Source: Aphelidium insulamus (lineage: Eukaryota; Aphelidiomycota; Aphelidea; Aphelidiaceae). Taken from it: a stretch of DNA of 64,000 bases. The stretch covers positions 186,001 through 250,000 of the forward strand of contig JAZDSV010000012.1 of assembly GCA_036784855.1 (NCBI GenBank), given 5' to 3'. Both the position numbers and the translations under genes were made by a program. Below the pieces are notes generated by a model. The model did no database searches, was not told where the DNA came from, and worked only from the letters and a program-made list of their open reading frames with translations. Numbering within the stretch: the stretch's first letter is position 1; each line of letters begins with the position of its first letter. Positions 11,077-23,694 of this stretch are shown here, piece after piece.

Positions 11077-14000
11077 TCAAGCTTTATTGACGTTTGCACC
11101 GCCGGTCTGAACATATAGGCCAACGATGTAGCATATCTCTGCTCCTTGAACGGTGTTGGCCTTCAGCGTTGTCTGCACCTTTTCCATCAAACTGCCGACC
11201 TTGATGTTGATTCGATCTGGCGCGTAGCTCCATCCCGACAATTCTCCGTATGGCCACGATACCACGGAAACTTTAGTGCTGATGTTCAGGACAGAAACTC
11301 CTTCGGGCGTCAAGGCCAATAGAGCCTGGTCCGGGAGGGCAATTCTGTCGCATTTCTACAGGCACAGAATTAATGCAATGCAATTGCTACATCGACGAGA
11401 ACTTACCGCCATGGAAATTTGGTACAATGACGAGCCGAAGACAGGCCACGAAGATGAGAGGCGCAGAACTTCATGGCGGGCGGTATTAACATCCAGCTTG
11501 TTAAACTTGGCAATTTGCTTGTCGACCTCGCTGACCCACACGTCGGGCTTCACTGTCGGCCACATCGTCGGAGGGATCATTGTGCAGTAGGTCTCTTCTT
11601 TGAAGGAACTATCCTTCCCCACTGTGTCTAGTTGCGATATTTTTGCTTGCAGTGCCGCTAGTGACGTGCATTCTCCCAGCGTCGATCTATTGAATGCCAT
11701 CAGATGCATGCTGATCATTTGCGAGCACATGAGGTGCAGTTCATTCGAATTGGCAGGAGCCACGCCCTTCTTCCACACAATCTTGCGAAAGTATAGCCTC
11801 TTTGGAATAGGTTTTACCGCTTTTGAAGCTGGTTGCGCTGGCGGTTCCGGATTATTGTATATGGAATCCAGCACGAATTCGTCGTTGCCACAAAGATAGT
11901 CTATCGAATTAGTCACCAGTCTCAAGAACACAATAGGAACTCACGTTTTCCATCATGCTCATAAAATAGACCAAAAAAGGCGCAATTTTTGATGTCCAAT
12001 TTGCGACACATTTGTTGCACCACCTCGCTGACCATTGTGCACGCTGTAACGACCACCTTCTTGCTGCTCTTGTCTAGAAAGTTCAAAGTAACCGACAAAG
12101 GTCGTCCAAGCTCTTGATAAGTCATTTCTTCCGGGGTCGGATGGACTTTTCGTGAAGCATTCTTTGTGGTATTCAAATTCTGCGAGATAGAAGTTGCCGC
12201 CATGCTACGCTCTGCGTCGCCGTGCTGCGAAACGGAGCGAAGCCATTTCATCACAATCACAAGCAGTTCCGGAGAAGGCGAAAAGTATCGAGAAACAAGT
12301 TGTAAAAGTGCCCATCCCTTGTTTTCACTACACGATAAGCTCTGATGTCTCATGCATTCGCATATTTGTTACCTCGCTGGTCTTGTGTTATCAGACAGTT
12401 GTCGGAGCAGTTGACTGTACAGCTCTGTCTTGAACATCAGGGAGCTGTCCAAGCATCTGCAAATTATGGCCCGCGCGATGTCAACAGACGTTACGTCCTT
12501 GGTCGGATAGTCGCCCATGAAGCGCATAACATTTTGAAACATATCGACCGAAAAGCGTTCTTCTTCTGCACTTAATTTCAGCAGCGACGTGGTCATTGGA
12601 ACCTATGTGTAAGCGCTTTGAGATTTGGCAGATGCACATATGTATATACCGCAGTATACGAGAGCCTTTGCTTTAGTTTTGCAGTATCAAATTCTGGGAT
12701 ATCTTTTGAAGAGACCTCATTAACTGTAAGCCGCCGAATGGTGCCGACAATTCCAGAAGATTTTCCTTTTTTCTTTTCGTCTGGCTTGAATTGCGTAATT
12801 GCCCAGTCAAGTAACATTTCTTTCAAACTCTGCTCTCCGCCAGGTGATGGAAGAGGCTCCGCCACCACAGGTATCGGTAACTGCATGCTCGACCTTTTGG
12901 AAGCTAATTCCGATAACTGATCATTTGCACTACGTGTTTCAATAGTGGTTGGCTTGCTAAGAAGCAGCTGCACCAAAGTCCGATGGAACCATCCTGGCTC
13001 GCTTCCCACAACGCTTTCATTCCTGCCAAACAACCAATCTTCATCATTTTGCTTGCGTTCCAAGATCATGATGATGTCGTTGGCTTGGAACTGAAGCATC
13101 GTTGTGTCGTCTTGCGCAGCCTGGTCTCCAGTCGCTTGAGCCCACTTGCTGTATTTCCTCGCGCTGGCAACCATGTTTTCCAAAACTCGTTGAACTATAT
13201 CGCATTCCGCGCTTTGAAATGCAACTGAACACGAAACTGAAAATCGTATCCGAATAACGTTCTCTTGCTCAGTAGTGATCATGGATTCAGAAAGAGGTAG
13301 CCCATAGGTGTACTCGCAAGAATCCGGTGGTGAGAAATGCAACCCATTCTGGTCGATGCATAATTGCAGCGCAGTGTTTGGTGAAAATATTTTCTCGATT
13401 TTCTCAGCTGAGCTTTTGCACTGCAGTATAAGTGACATGCTGCGCACATGTTTAGAACCTACATTGACAATAAATTTGTCACCGAAGAGCGCATAAAACT
13501 CTGATGCTGCGCTGATGAAAGCTTTTCTCAGTTGTACCGCATCACTGGCGCACTTTTGATAAAATTCCATCGCCTTAAGTAAATTTGCCTCTACGTCAAT
13601 CATTGACAGTGTTCCGAGTTTTGTTCCAAACAATGTCGTGCCCACATGTCTGAACATGGATGGTAAGCAAAAGAAAAAAAAGGTGCGCTCACGTACATTG
13701 CAGCCTTGTCAACCTCTTGCGTGAGGTAGCGTTGTATCGCAATCAAGTTGGCTGCACCATGTGCATTCAGCTGGATTGTAGATGTCTTTAGCCGTGGTAG
13801 GATCGATTTGGTTATTAAATCAACACATATATCGTCTCGAACAAGTTCTCCTGGCTCAAAGTGTTCCTTAGACAGCAGCAATTGAATTCCGAGCCGCAGT
13901 GTTTTTGATGACTGCACCTCCTCGACGGCGGATGGCAAGATATCATAGAGATAGCGCTTTTCAACGATATAGTATCCTATTCGTCAATTTTGAACCCATA

Positions 14001-17000
14001 CAGACATGTACTTACGATAATTCGCCGCCACAAAAGAAAGTTGCCAGCCAGGATATGAAGTAACCTTTATGCTACTCATAGCTTCATAAATGATTTCGTT
14101 GGTTGTACTCAGCGAATCCACAAAAATAACGACTATGGCGCCACTGGGAAGCAAGATTTCCACTTCATATTGCGCCGACTGCAGGTCGGATATAACTTGT
14201 GACAGTGATGGTAACGTTTTCCGGCTGCCATTCGTGAAGACTCTCTGGAGCTTAAATTGCAAGTAAGCTCCAAGTTGTGGCGGTATCCGTGTTGCGATGA
14301 ATTGAGCCAAATATTTATAGAGGGTCTGACTTGGCGGAAAGAAGGCCAGGCATGTGGACAGAATACGAATACCCAATGACGTACTCTCTTGATGAGGATT
14401 ATCCGATAGTTGTTTGCAAATCTGTGCATACGTTTCATCTCGCAGCTGCTCAATTGCAACGTTCATGCAAATGACGTGAGCCAGGAGATGAAGATTGTAG
14501 ATTCCAGATTTCAGTTCGTAAGTAGTCATTAGCACAGCGATACATGCGAATATTTGAAGCGACCTCGAATGGAATTCAGGCACAATTCCACTCAATACCG
14601 GCGACTTGATCAACGATGCAGTAAATGTGGCCGAGTCACCCATAAAATAAGCCTGCACGTATTTGGCAAAGTCAATCCCCGACAAATCTTCCGCTTCAAA
14701 TGCTCTTCGAAGAGCTGAATCATGTGATGGCAAGTGGAATGATGTAGTGAAAGTAGCATCAAAACTATCCACAAGTACTCGATCGCGAGAAAAGTGGGAT
14801 GTTGCGGCAAGTAAATCTGACGCAACCGCGACTCTTTCCTTTTCCAGATTGTGAGCTCGCAGGGAATTTTCCGAATTGGCTCGCGTTTCAGCCTGGTTGA
14901 ATAGTCCCATCAATCTGAACCATCATTCAATAATTTCTTAACGAAACGCTAACTTACATTGCCCGAGACAAGCGTATTCGGAGAGCTGCCTGCACCATTT
15001 TCACTGCCTCAATTTTTTTCTTGTACAGCATCCTAGTCCTTATGCCGCGATGTAATGCCTGTATCTTGGTAGCAGCCGCAACCTTATGACGGTTCTGTTT
15101 CCTCACGCGATAGGCTCGCCAAACACGCTGAATTCTTCGAATGGCTCGTCGCGTTGACTTGTACTTCAACACCGCCATGAATCCTTTGATTCTTCGTTGT
15201 ATTACACATGCACACCGCGTGCGTGCTGCAGCTCGCAATTTTTCAACTTGAGTATCAAGCCCTTCGCGGTAAAATATCCTCGTACGACCGACTTGATATT
15301 GCGAATCTGTGACGGTTCCTCCAACCGAACGGATTATCTGCACACACTTTTCCTTCTCATCCGCGCTCCCAGCTTTCTTTTGTCCATACAGGATAGATGA
15401 ATATCTAACCATTAGTACACAGTTACACAGAAGTAAACACAGCAAGCTATGCCTACCGGGTGACAAAATCTTTAAATGTACGACGCATCGGATAGCCAGA
15501 CTTTCGAATTTTAACCGTTTCCAACAGTCCCGAGTAGCGCAATTGCTGCAGAATCATTTCTTCGTCAAATATATTGGCTTTTTTCAGTGAATTAGGTTTC
15601 ACGCAGCGCACAAAGTGTGGATGACACGACATAAGCACGCCCAGCAGTAGCACCAGCGATTCTTCAAACTTTGATGCCGCCGTCTTGCTCTTTGCCGCTG
15701 CCGTACTCATCTTGGACGCATTGATCGTTTGTAGCATTGCCTTCTTGGCTTGATCATCTTGGATTCCGCTGCTGATCAAGTCCCCTAAAAACTTGAACCC
15801 ACTCTGCAGGCAAACCTTCTCCAGATCAGGCCGTAATAGGTCTCGATTCTTCTCCAAAAACCCGTCTAGCTGATAAACGACCTTGCCCGCATAGTGCATA
15901 ATTCCAAATGTTGCGTCCGACGTCTTGTTCGCTACAAAGTACGGGTGCTGGTCGTGGTTCTTGCGCACCTTCTCCAAAAACGTCTTGTCAGTGCACTTTG
16001 GAAGCGATGATTCTTCGTCTAGTATCATCAAAATACCCAGAGGTTTCTTCGATATAAGCTCGAGACACGGCTGATTGTCCACGAATGCTACATCGGCCCA
16101 GCTGATGGACTCTTTGCGGTACTCTTCCTGCTCGAGCTTGAAGATGTGCTGATTGAAGAACTGCTGCAATCTCTCATTGGCGTAGTTGATGCACAGTTGT
16201 TCGAACGAGTTTTTCTAATTTCATTGTTAATGACAGCAATTATGACATGCATGCCAACTTGCCGCGAAATCTTCAAAGCCAAAAATGTCCAGCACGCCAA
16301 TGACTTGTTTGGATTTGCTATGATGGATGCGGTCATTCAAGCTGCGGACAAGCCAGCCAAACAGCCAACTGTAGAGCGACTTGGCTAGCGCGTCGCGACT
16401 GTCATTGGATTGGGCAACGCTCAGCGGTGTGGTGAACGTTTCATTCCGGGTGACAGATGTTCGCGACGTCAGTGCTTTGCCCAAAATATCGGCCGGGATG
16501 TCCATTAAAGCTGATGCATTCTCAAGAGCTACAAAAAGTGAAGGAAATCCAAAACAACGACAGTTACTTGCCCGTCTTGTTGCGAACGTTCGCTTGATCG
16601 TCATGACCATCAGCCACAGCAAAGGTAATGTTGCCCAGGTGTAGTATCAGAGCCAGCATCGTCCATATACTGCGCTGCACCGCATCCCCGCATCCCAAAT
16701 TGTCAAGCGCCGTCTAATCAATAATCAGCTGTAGTAGAGACCGTGAATTGCTCTACCTTTAACTTTTCAAAGTCCTCGGCATCATCAATTCCATCTACTT
16801 TGATCATACCACCTTGGTTAAGTATGGCGTAGTCCTGCGCCTTGGTAAGTTTCAGTCCCTTCAACTCTTGTTCGGTGGCGCCACTGAGCAAGCAGTAGAA
16901 ACTGTGGTAGTTCCGCTCTTTGGCCGCCTGAGACACGATTCGGCTCTTCTCCAGCAGATACTCATTGATGCGGCCACCTTGAATCTGGCCCTGTTCATTG

Positions 17001-17853
17001 AACTGGATCTCGATAAACTTGCCAAACCGCGACGAATTATTGTTGCGCACGGTGCACGCGTTGCCAAATGACTCGAGAATAGGCGACGAGGCCAGGATGC
17101 GCTCTTCAATTTGAGAGTGCTTGCCGGACAGCATCGCCAGATACTGCAGAATTAGCTTTGTGGACTCGGTCTTGCCGGCGCCGGATTCTCCACTAATGTG
17201 CAGTCAGCGCCATTGTTGTACATACCGTTGCTATAATAATTCAACTTGCCTGATGATTACGCACTGACTTTGTGCATCCTTGAGCATGGAGTTGTAGGCG
17301 TTGTCCGCGATGGCGAATATGTGCGGCGGCATGTCGCCCAGCAGAGCACCGCGATATTTGCGCACGCTTTCGGGGTCGTATATTTTGAGCAGTTTGTACG
17401 GGTTGACCGCGACCAGGATCGAGCCGACGTACGTCTGCACGGTGGCGGGTCAGTTAGGGTTTGCTATCAGCGATAGTCACGTGCGTAAACGAGGTCCTGC
17501 TGGTAGCGGAGGCGAATGTTGTGCAGCAGCGAGCCCTCGTGCAGGTCAGACAGGCTAGTCATGTCCGCCACGCCTTCCTGGCTGGACGTGTCCATCAGTC
17601 TGACACCGCCCGCAGGCACCGTGATCAGCTGCCCATTCTGTGTCGTGACTGTCACAGACTTGGCGTCGATCCGGGCGATCACTGCGCGCGTCTTGTTAGC
17701 TGTTGTAGGCGCGCGCTAATAGCAGCTGCGTTCACCTGCCTCCGGCGCGCAAGAACTTTTGCTTCGGGTCCGGGTTCTCTACCCAAACGCTCGCACCCTG
17801 CACAGTTTAACTGGACATTACAGCCAGTTAGTGTTTCTGCCCACCTCGTTCAT
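11077..17853 (-). CDS. Unconventional myosin with tandem MyTH4-FERM (myosin VII/XXII type)
   Basis: About 6.8 kb, many exons. ATG 17853 starts a tiny exon (MNE), spliced to [15 protein letters not shown], the myosin N-terminal SH3-like region. The motor follows: P-loop [11 protein letters not shown] near 17170-17200, switch [11 protein letters not shown] near 17030, switch [10 protein letters not shown] near 16270, and HFVRCVKPN near 15600. IQ-type helices rich in Arg/Lys lie at 15460-14954. The tail reads MyTH4 (14913 to ~14400), FERM (~14290-13230), an SH3 domain ([14 protein letters not shown]...DWLFGRN, near 13050), a second MyTH4 (~12820-12260) and a second FERM (~12110-11077). This motor-IQ-MyTH4-FERM-SH3-MyTH4-FERM order is that of myosin VII/XXII, which move filopodial or stereociliary cargo. 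Tandem MyTH4-FERM tails are typical of Holozoa and absent from most fungi. Confidence 0.93.
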
Positions 17854-18004
17854 TGTGTGGAGGCGCAGTTACCACAAAACACTTAACTGGGTAGCAAGTG
17901 TTTGTCGGCAGTCCTGCGCCACGTATGATACCATTGTACTTGTGCTTACTACAGTGAGTATTTATACTTATAATTCCTAGATGTACCATTCAAATCATTT
18001 GTAT

Positions 18005-18890
18005 TTAAATTCTGCCATTCATCTGGTAGCCACCTGCAGGCATGGACATGGGCATGGCAGACACCGCGGTGGAGGATAGTTCCTCGTCTAGGGCTAGTTG
18101 TAGCGTGCACAGCTTGTTCTGTATGACCGTTATCGCCTGATGGACAATAACTTCGGGGCGAAGCGCGCCGTTCGACTCGACGGTGAAGTAGAACGTATCT
18201 GCCCGGGCCTTGGGGTCAAATTTGTCTGCGGCACGGTCAAAGTTGGGGTCTGAGTACTGGCTCTTTGGCCACTCCTTGTCCACGTCCTCCTCCACCCAGT
18301 AGTCCACGTGGCGCAACTTGTTATCTGGATCATACTCGAAGGCGACACCGCACGACGGACTCCACTTGGCATGCTCCTTGGCTATTCCTTTCTTGGCAAT
18401 GCACTTTAGCTTGATCTCTTGGTTCTCGCGCATCTTTAGTATAAGGATACCGGGATCGGATGCGTCTATCGAGAGCATAAGTACATATATATATATAGAT
18501 AAAATATACACCACACTATATAATCACCTTTGACCACGGGCTTCACGTGACTATCTTGACTGATCAAGTCGCGCGACGTGACCAGACGCACCTGGTTCTC
18601 GGTGCACCTGACGTGCAGATGCAGCTCCACCGAACACTTTTCACACTGCTCATAGCACGAGCAGTCGCGCGTGTACTTGAAGTCGCCCACATGCGACGAC
18701 AGCAGCGGTATCAGACCCAAGCGGTGTGCAATGAACTCATCCGTCAGACAGGAGGTGTTGGTCTCGATCTCCACCAAGTCCACGGCCATGGTGGGCACCT
18801 CGCCAATGATTACCCGGCGCAGCGCATTGGCGATGCTAGCGGGCGCGGTGCAATACGTGAACTCATGTACAACGATGTAGTAGGTAGTAT

Positions 18891-18937
<47 letters not shown>

Positions 18938-19030
18938 CACAAACCTCAGGTCGGCATTACTGAGCGTGAACCGGATCTCGTCGTCCGTCAGCTTGGTCAC
19001 TTGAATGCTCATTGAGGGCGCCGCCGACAT
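18005..19030 (-). CDS. RPB3: DNA-directed RNA polymerase II subunit RPB3
   Basis: Three exons. ATG 19030 gives [14 protein letters not shown]. The first exon ends at NADL, the alpha-like beta strand. The second carries [20 protein letters not shown] and [11 protein letters not shown], the signature of alpha/Rpb3/RPAC1 proteins, and a four-cysteine zinc loop ([10 protein letters not shown]). The third has the C-terminal [14 protein letters not shown] region specific to RPB3. Rpb3 pairs with Rpb11 to nucleate assembly of Pol II. Intron 1 holds a (CA)n tract near 18893-18930 and intron 2 a short (TA)n. A cluster of CCAAT boxes lies just upstream. Confidence 0.94.
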
Positions 19031-19109
19031 TTTGTGCTCGTTGATTATGTATTGGTGGGACTGGTTGATTGCATAAAGAGGGCCGTCGGCCGTCAAATCA
19101 TATCGGCAC

Positions 19110-19200
19110 CGGTTTAAACTACCAATCAGAAGCCAGAGTTTAAAACTTTAAACTACCAATGAGAAGCCAGCGTTTAAACTACCAATGAGCGTTGAGTGTT
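19110..19200. promoter_or_regulatory. Tandem CCAAT-box cluster upstream of RPB3
   Basis: Three copies of a unit reading TTTAAACTACCAATSAG-AAGCCAG lie about 80-165 bp upstream of the RPB3 start. Each contains the NF-Y core CCAATCAG or CCAATGAG on the plus strand, so the boxes are inverted relative to the gene. Repeated CCAAT boxes at this distance are a common promoter arrangement. Use as a promoter is inference. Confidence 0.55.
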
Positions 19201-20496
19201 TAAAACGGCCGTTCGAACGTTTGTGACACCATACAGCTATCATCAATAATGCATGCAACCACAGCGCAGCTACATTACACGGCATCGCAATATAGTGCGC
19301 TACATATATGCGCCGCGGATAGAAGTTGCAGCACCTTATACAGCGAGCTGTACAATAATATTCTGTTGAATATGCTAGTTACATATTGTTGGGATAATAC
19401 ACTGGCGCCATTTGCTGTAGATCTGCGCTAACGTCACCAAACCATGACAATCGCTCGATACCGTCATTATTGAGTTATCATCGATAATCATCACAAGTTG
19501 CATGCATCCGCTGGCGTTATACATTGGTTTTGCTGAATTTATGTATTGCATCGATTGATATCGGCGGCATGTCAAAGTTTACTACACGAGGAGTCGGCTC
19601 CAGGATAGTGCCGTACGGCTTCGGCTGACATTGATGCATTAATTGCGCAAGGTATAAACTTGGCAGACTGGCACGGATGCAATTACGCAGGCCAGGACAA
19701 AGCGCGCCCATTGATGTACTTCTGCACCAAAGAAGGCGATAATAAAACTTGAATAAGAGGTCTGGTCAGAGGTGACATACCTTAAAGCGCTGACATTGTT
19801 GCGTCATTAAAATGGGTAATATTTGGTCTGAGTTTGTTGCTTAAACTACTACCAAAACCCATCCTCTGCATAACTTCAAATCGCATACTAGAACCCGATA
19901 ACATCTCACCGCGTCTGCGACCATAAATAAAATCAATGTCAATGATAACTAAAATCATCCGTGCGTCGTGTGGGCGCGTTATTCAACTTGAATTTTTTTC
20001 AAATGTGGCTGGTGCGCGTATGGAATGGGGGCCATAAAGAGGCGGCTGCTAAGTGATATTATCTTTTGCAGAAACACTTTTCCGTTCAGTGCGCGAGTCC
20101 AAGCACTATCTTATAGAGCAATAATGAGGAAGATGGGCAAATACAATTACTCGGATTGTAAAAGCCTGCTTTGTAGCTAATAGACTCCTTGTTTACCCTA
20201 CTCATGTGTAGAGGTGTTCCAGAACTTCAACTATATATTATATAGTGATAGTGTCGCTAATGGTTCTGAAAACATCTTCTGATAAGACAGATACTGCTTA
20301 CTTATCCATGACCTCTTTATCAGTACAATGTGTGCAAAACTGTGCTGTAGGCCCTGCAATTCGATAATGTTGACCTTAATTAACACGTTGAGCCAGCAGC
20401 TGCTCGAAAGGAAGCGCGATTATTGAGTCACCACTGATATTTACCACGCACAATTCCAGCAATCCACATAATCTCACAGACAATCCCATAATCATC
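19201..20496. other. Long spacer without recognisable genes
   Basis: About 1.3 kb between the divergent RPB3 and SNAP-like genes. Short frames exist but none shows a known domain or convincing codon pattern. No tRNA-like cloverleaf or obvious repeat family was seen. Scattered TGCATGCA words occur near 19248 and 19500. Confidence 0.5.
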
Positions 20497-21987
20497 ATGT
20501 TGGTCAACCTGCTCTTGTTCGTGGTCGCGTGCATTGTGGCGCACCGCTCGCTGCCAGACAAGCACTCGTTGAAAAAGTATCTGGAGGAGCGTAGGCGCCT
20601 GCACCAGCAAGAGCACGGCTCTCCCGTGACGAAACTGGTGCCCAAGTTCATTCGCAAGATTGCCACGGCGGCCGCCATCGCCGACGACTATGACTATGAA
20701 GATCACTTTTTCTTTGCGTATGTCCATGCGTGTCTGTGTGTCTGTGTGGCGTGAGTGTACACCGCATACTACCACATGCATGTACCATGTAGACGGGGAA
20801 TCGTGCGCAGCTCTGGCGAGACATACATTGGCTGTTTCGGCATGTGGGTGCCGCTTACTGCGCCCTCGTTCGAGACAACATCCAGCCAGCGCCTAGAGTC
20901 TATTGCTGTGGACACATCACGTGCGGAATTGGAGCGTGAGGAGGCCATCAAGGCGAAGGCGCGTAAAGAATGTCCGTCTGTCGCGCACACCTCTCCATAT
21001 CTGTCCAGTAGTAGTGGTGACTCATTGGTGCAGACAAAGAGTCGGCGCGTGGCTTCGAGCAGGCGGCAGCTATTTATGCGTCGGTGGATGCGGCGGACGC
21101 GGCCGGCACCGCCATGAACAAGCTGGAGGCCGCCACCTGTTATGAAGAGGCGTGGAAGATGTACCGCATGGCCGGTTCTGCCGACCAACAGCGTGCGTGC
21201 ATGGATAGACTATACACACATACATCTGCGATCTGTAACATTCTGACAGAGCGCGGCGTGCGCGTGCTCGGACAAGCCGCCGACCTGTATGAACAGTTTG
21301 ACCGGAATGGAATGCGCGCCGCCCGTGTGCACGAACAGCTGGGCCAGTATTACTTGACGTCCATTGCGCCCGGCGAAGCATCTACCGGGGACGCGGAGCT
21401 GCCACGACGAAAAGCGCTCGAGAGCCTAACCAAGGCCTGCCAGCTATACGAGCATGAGCATGACAAGTGCGTGCCACTGTTTTATGACTCTATATCGATT
21501 CTCGTATCTCTAATTTACATTGACAGCCGCCACATATTCGGACTGGTCAAGGTGGCAGAGCTGCACGCAGAGTTGGGCCAGTTTGAAAAGGCTTTCGAGT
21601 CCTGGGACAGACTGGTAAAGTTTTCCGCCGACGACCGCTCGTTGGTGTTTCGCCTGCCTGAGTACTTTTTACAGCAAGGGCTGGCCATTATCGGGTTGCA
21701 GGTCAGGTTATGAAGGTGTTTAATTATAGTTTAACACGCTACATATGTAGGACTGGGTACGTTTGCAGGGACATATTGAGCACTGCTGTGACATATCGCC
21801 GCCGTTTGCCGACAGCCGTGAGCGGGCATTCCTCTCCTCGCTGCATCAGAGTGCATCTGACAGCGACTTGGGCGCGTGGGCACAGGCTATCGAGCGCTAC
21901 ACCCAACTATCGCCCATCACAGAAAAGTGGAAGCTTGCTGTGCTAGACTTGGCGGCCAAGTCCTTGGAGGCGGGTGTGCTACGTTAA
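20497..21987 (+). CDS. Membrane-anchored N-terminal segment joined to an alpha-SNAP-like protein
   Basis: Exons 20497-20717, 20793-20971, 21034 to about 21467, about 21526-21700 and a last exon to 21987 join in one frame. The first exon encodes a hydrophobic start (MLVNLLLFVVACIVAH), a Lys/Arg-rich helix and ATAAAIADDYDYEDHFFF. The second has GETYIGCFGMWVPL. From about residue 105 the protein is an alpha/beta-SNAP-type helical repeat (GFEQAAAIYASVDAADAAGTAMNK; AACYEEAW-type helices). Its end, PPFADSRERAFLSSL, matches the FPAFSDSRE-K motif of SNAPs. SNAPs recruit NSF to disassemble SNARE complexes. The canonical protein is soluble, so the joined membrane segment is unusual. Two separate genes are possible, because an ATG in GMWVPL could start the SNAP part. 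I did not recognise the first 100 residues. Confidence 0.65.
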
Positions 21988-22112
21988 GAGCTTTTTTCCG
22001 TGTTGCTTATTGAATACATATTGTAAACCAAGTCCGGTTTGCAGCGTCATTATAAATGATAATAACGTTCTTTTGGACATCGCGAAGAGCCAAGGAGCAG
22101 AGCAGCCGGACA

Positions 22113-23460
22113 CTACTTGCCCGTAGCTACCAACGGTGACAGCAGCTCCCGGTCCTTCACTGGCGACACGACTGATGCATTGGCAGCAGAGTTGGCCTGC
22201 TTTTGCTTGTACTCGAGCCATCTACCAAAATCATTAGTATTGTGGTAGAGAATATGATTACGTACGTGTACCAAGCCCCACCAGCCAGAGTCAATATAAT
22301 TCCCCACTGTAAGATATTAGACAACGATAAGGTGCACGTACATACATATGAAGACAAACGATACGCACCGCATTAGTAGCCGTAATGACCAAATCAAAAA
22401 TCACGACCGCCAACACGATGGATAGCACCTGTTTGACCTGCCATAAGGTGTCAAAATGGGTGAATACAATTACATTATTCGTATACACTAAACTCACATT
22501 GGCAGCGACGGTCATGGTGAGCGCCGAAGTCTTCTTGTTGGCGGTGAAGCTGACCACGTTGAGGAAGAAGGCGATGGCGCCATTCACGGCCAGCAGGAAA
22601 AACTTTTGCGCCGTCATCTCATTCACAGTCCACGCCCACACATCGCCCATCTCCCCGACGACAATGGCAGCCACGCAGCACTGCAGGAACGCCAGCGGCG
22701 ACATGCGCAACAACAGATCCATGGGATGCAGCTTGAGCCGGCCGACCTGCACCTGGTTCGTAACGATGGTCTTGACGGCGGCGAGAAATGTCCCCAACAG
22801 CGTCAGGATGAACCCCCAGGCGGTGGCGCTGTAGTCGCCAATTGTGGCCAGACCGACGCCGAATACCACCGGCACCAGCGACAGATATATCATGGGCGGG
22901 TAGGACTTTTGAAGAAACATCACCGACATGATGATGGTGAAGACGGGCGTGGTGGCGCGCACCACCTGATGGAACGGTACCGTCACCATGTTCAGCGAGA
23001 CGTTGGACACGGCCTTAATTGGTTGGTTAGTGTTGGTTGGTTGGACATGATGGCATGGGTGATATACACACTAATATATATATATATACATATGTGTGTG
23101 TATACGTACAATGTTGACGGTATAGAGCAGAGAGAATGCCAGCATGACGTTGCGCTCCTCGCGCCCAAGAGTGGCCGGTCTGAATGAGTGGAACACGTAC
23201 ACGGACACGTAGCACCCGATGGCGCTATTATGGACAATGTTAGCATAGATGCATATCTGTAGACAGCACCCTGTGTACCTGCAGATGGTGTGGACGGCCG
23301 TCAGCATCCACGGGAACTGGAAGCCGACATACTGCATCATCACCTTGTTGTATATGGTGAGGGTGAGGTTGCAGAGAAAGTAGAGTGCCAGCCAGGCGGC
23401 ACCGCCAGCGCCAGAGCTGTCGGCATTGGTGCCAACGGCCGGACTAACGGGCGCGCTCAT
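22113..23460 (-). CDS. Triose-phosphate/nucleotide-sugar transporter family protein (DMT superfamily)
   Basis: Multi-exon minus-strand gene with about ten hydrophobic helices. Family marks are LTIYNKVMMQYVGFQFPWML in the first helix pair, SNVSLNMVTVPFHQVVRATT (helix 4, the conserved V-S-F-x-x-x-V-K/R-x-x-x-P region), and a C-terminal repeat with GAIAFFLNVVSFTANKKTSA. These Golgi/ER carriers swap nucleotide sugars or phosphorylated metabolites for phosphate or nucleoside monophosphate. Substrate cannot be told from sequence alone. The short tail (KDRELLSPLVATGK) lacks a KKXX signal. ATG 23460 gives a cytosolic Ser/Ala/Gly-rich start. One intron carries (TA)n and (TG)n tracts near 23070-23110. 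Confidence 0.85.
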
Positions 23461-23694
23461 CAATAATAATTGTGCAAATGATCAAGAAGGCACAAGTTTG
23501 CAATGCACATTGCAGTTTGACCGTGAATACATACAGTTAAATAATAGGACTAATCTAGGGAGGACTCGAGCCCTCGGCGGAGAGCGGAGGACTCGCGGCG
23601 TTGCTAGGCTGCCAATCAACTGTCAAAAGTGCTAAGTCCGCTCATATAAACATTTATTAAATTCAATCTTTTGCCGCCCTCACATGCACCTCAC

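Noticed and set aside
19517-19711. Minus-strand 64-codon frame in the long spacer
   Set aside because: No recognisable motif and no flanking splice or promoter signals.
23530-23640. tRNA-like sequence near CTCGAGCCCTCGGCGG
   Set aside because: No cloverleaf could be folded with proper anticodon and acceptor stems.
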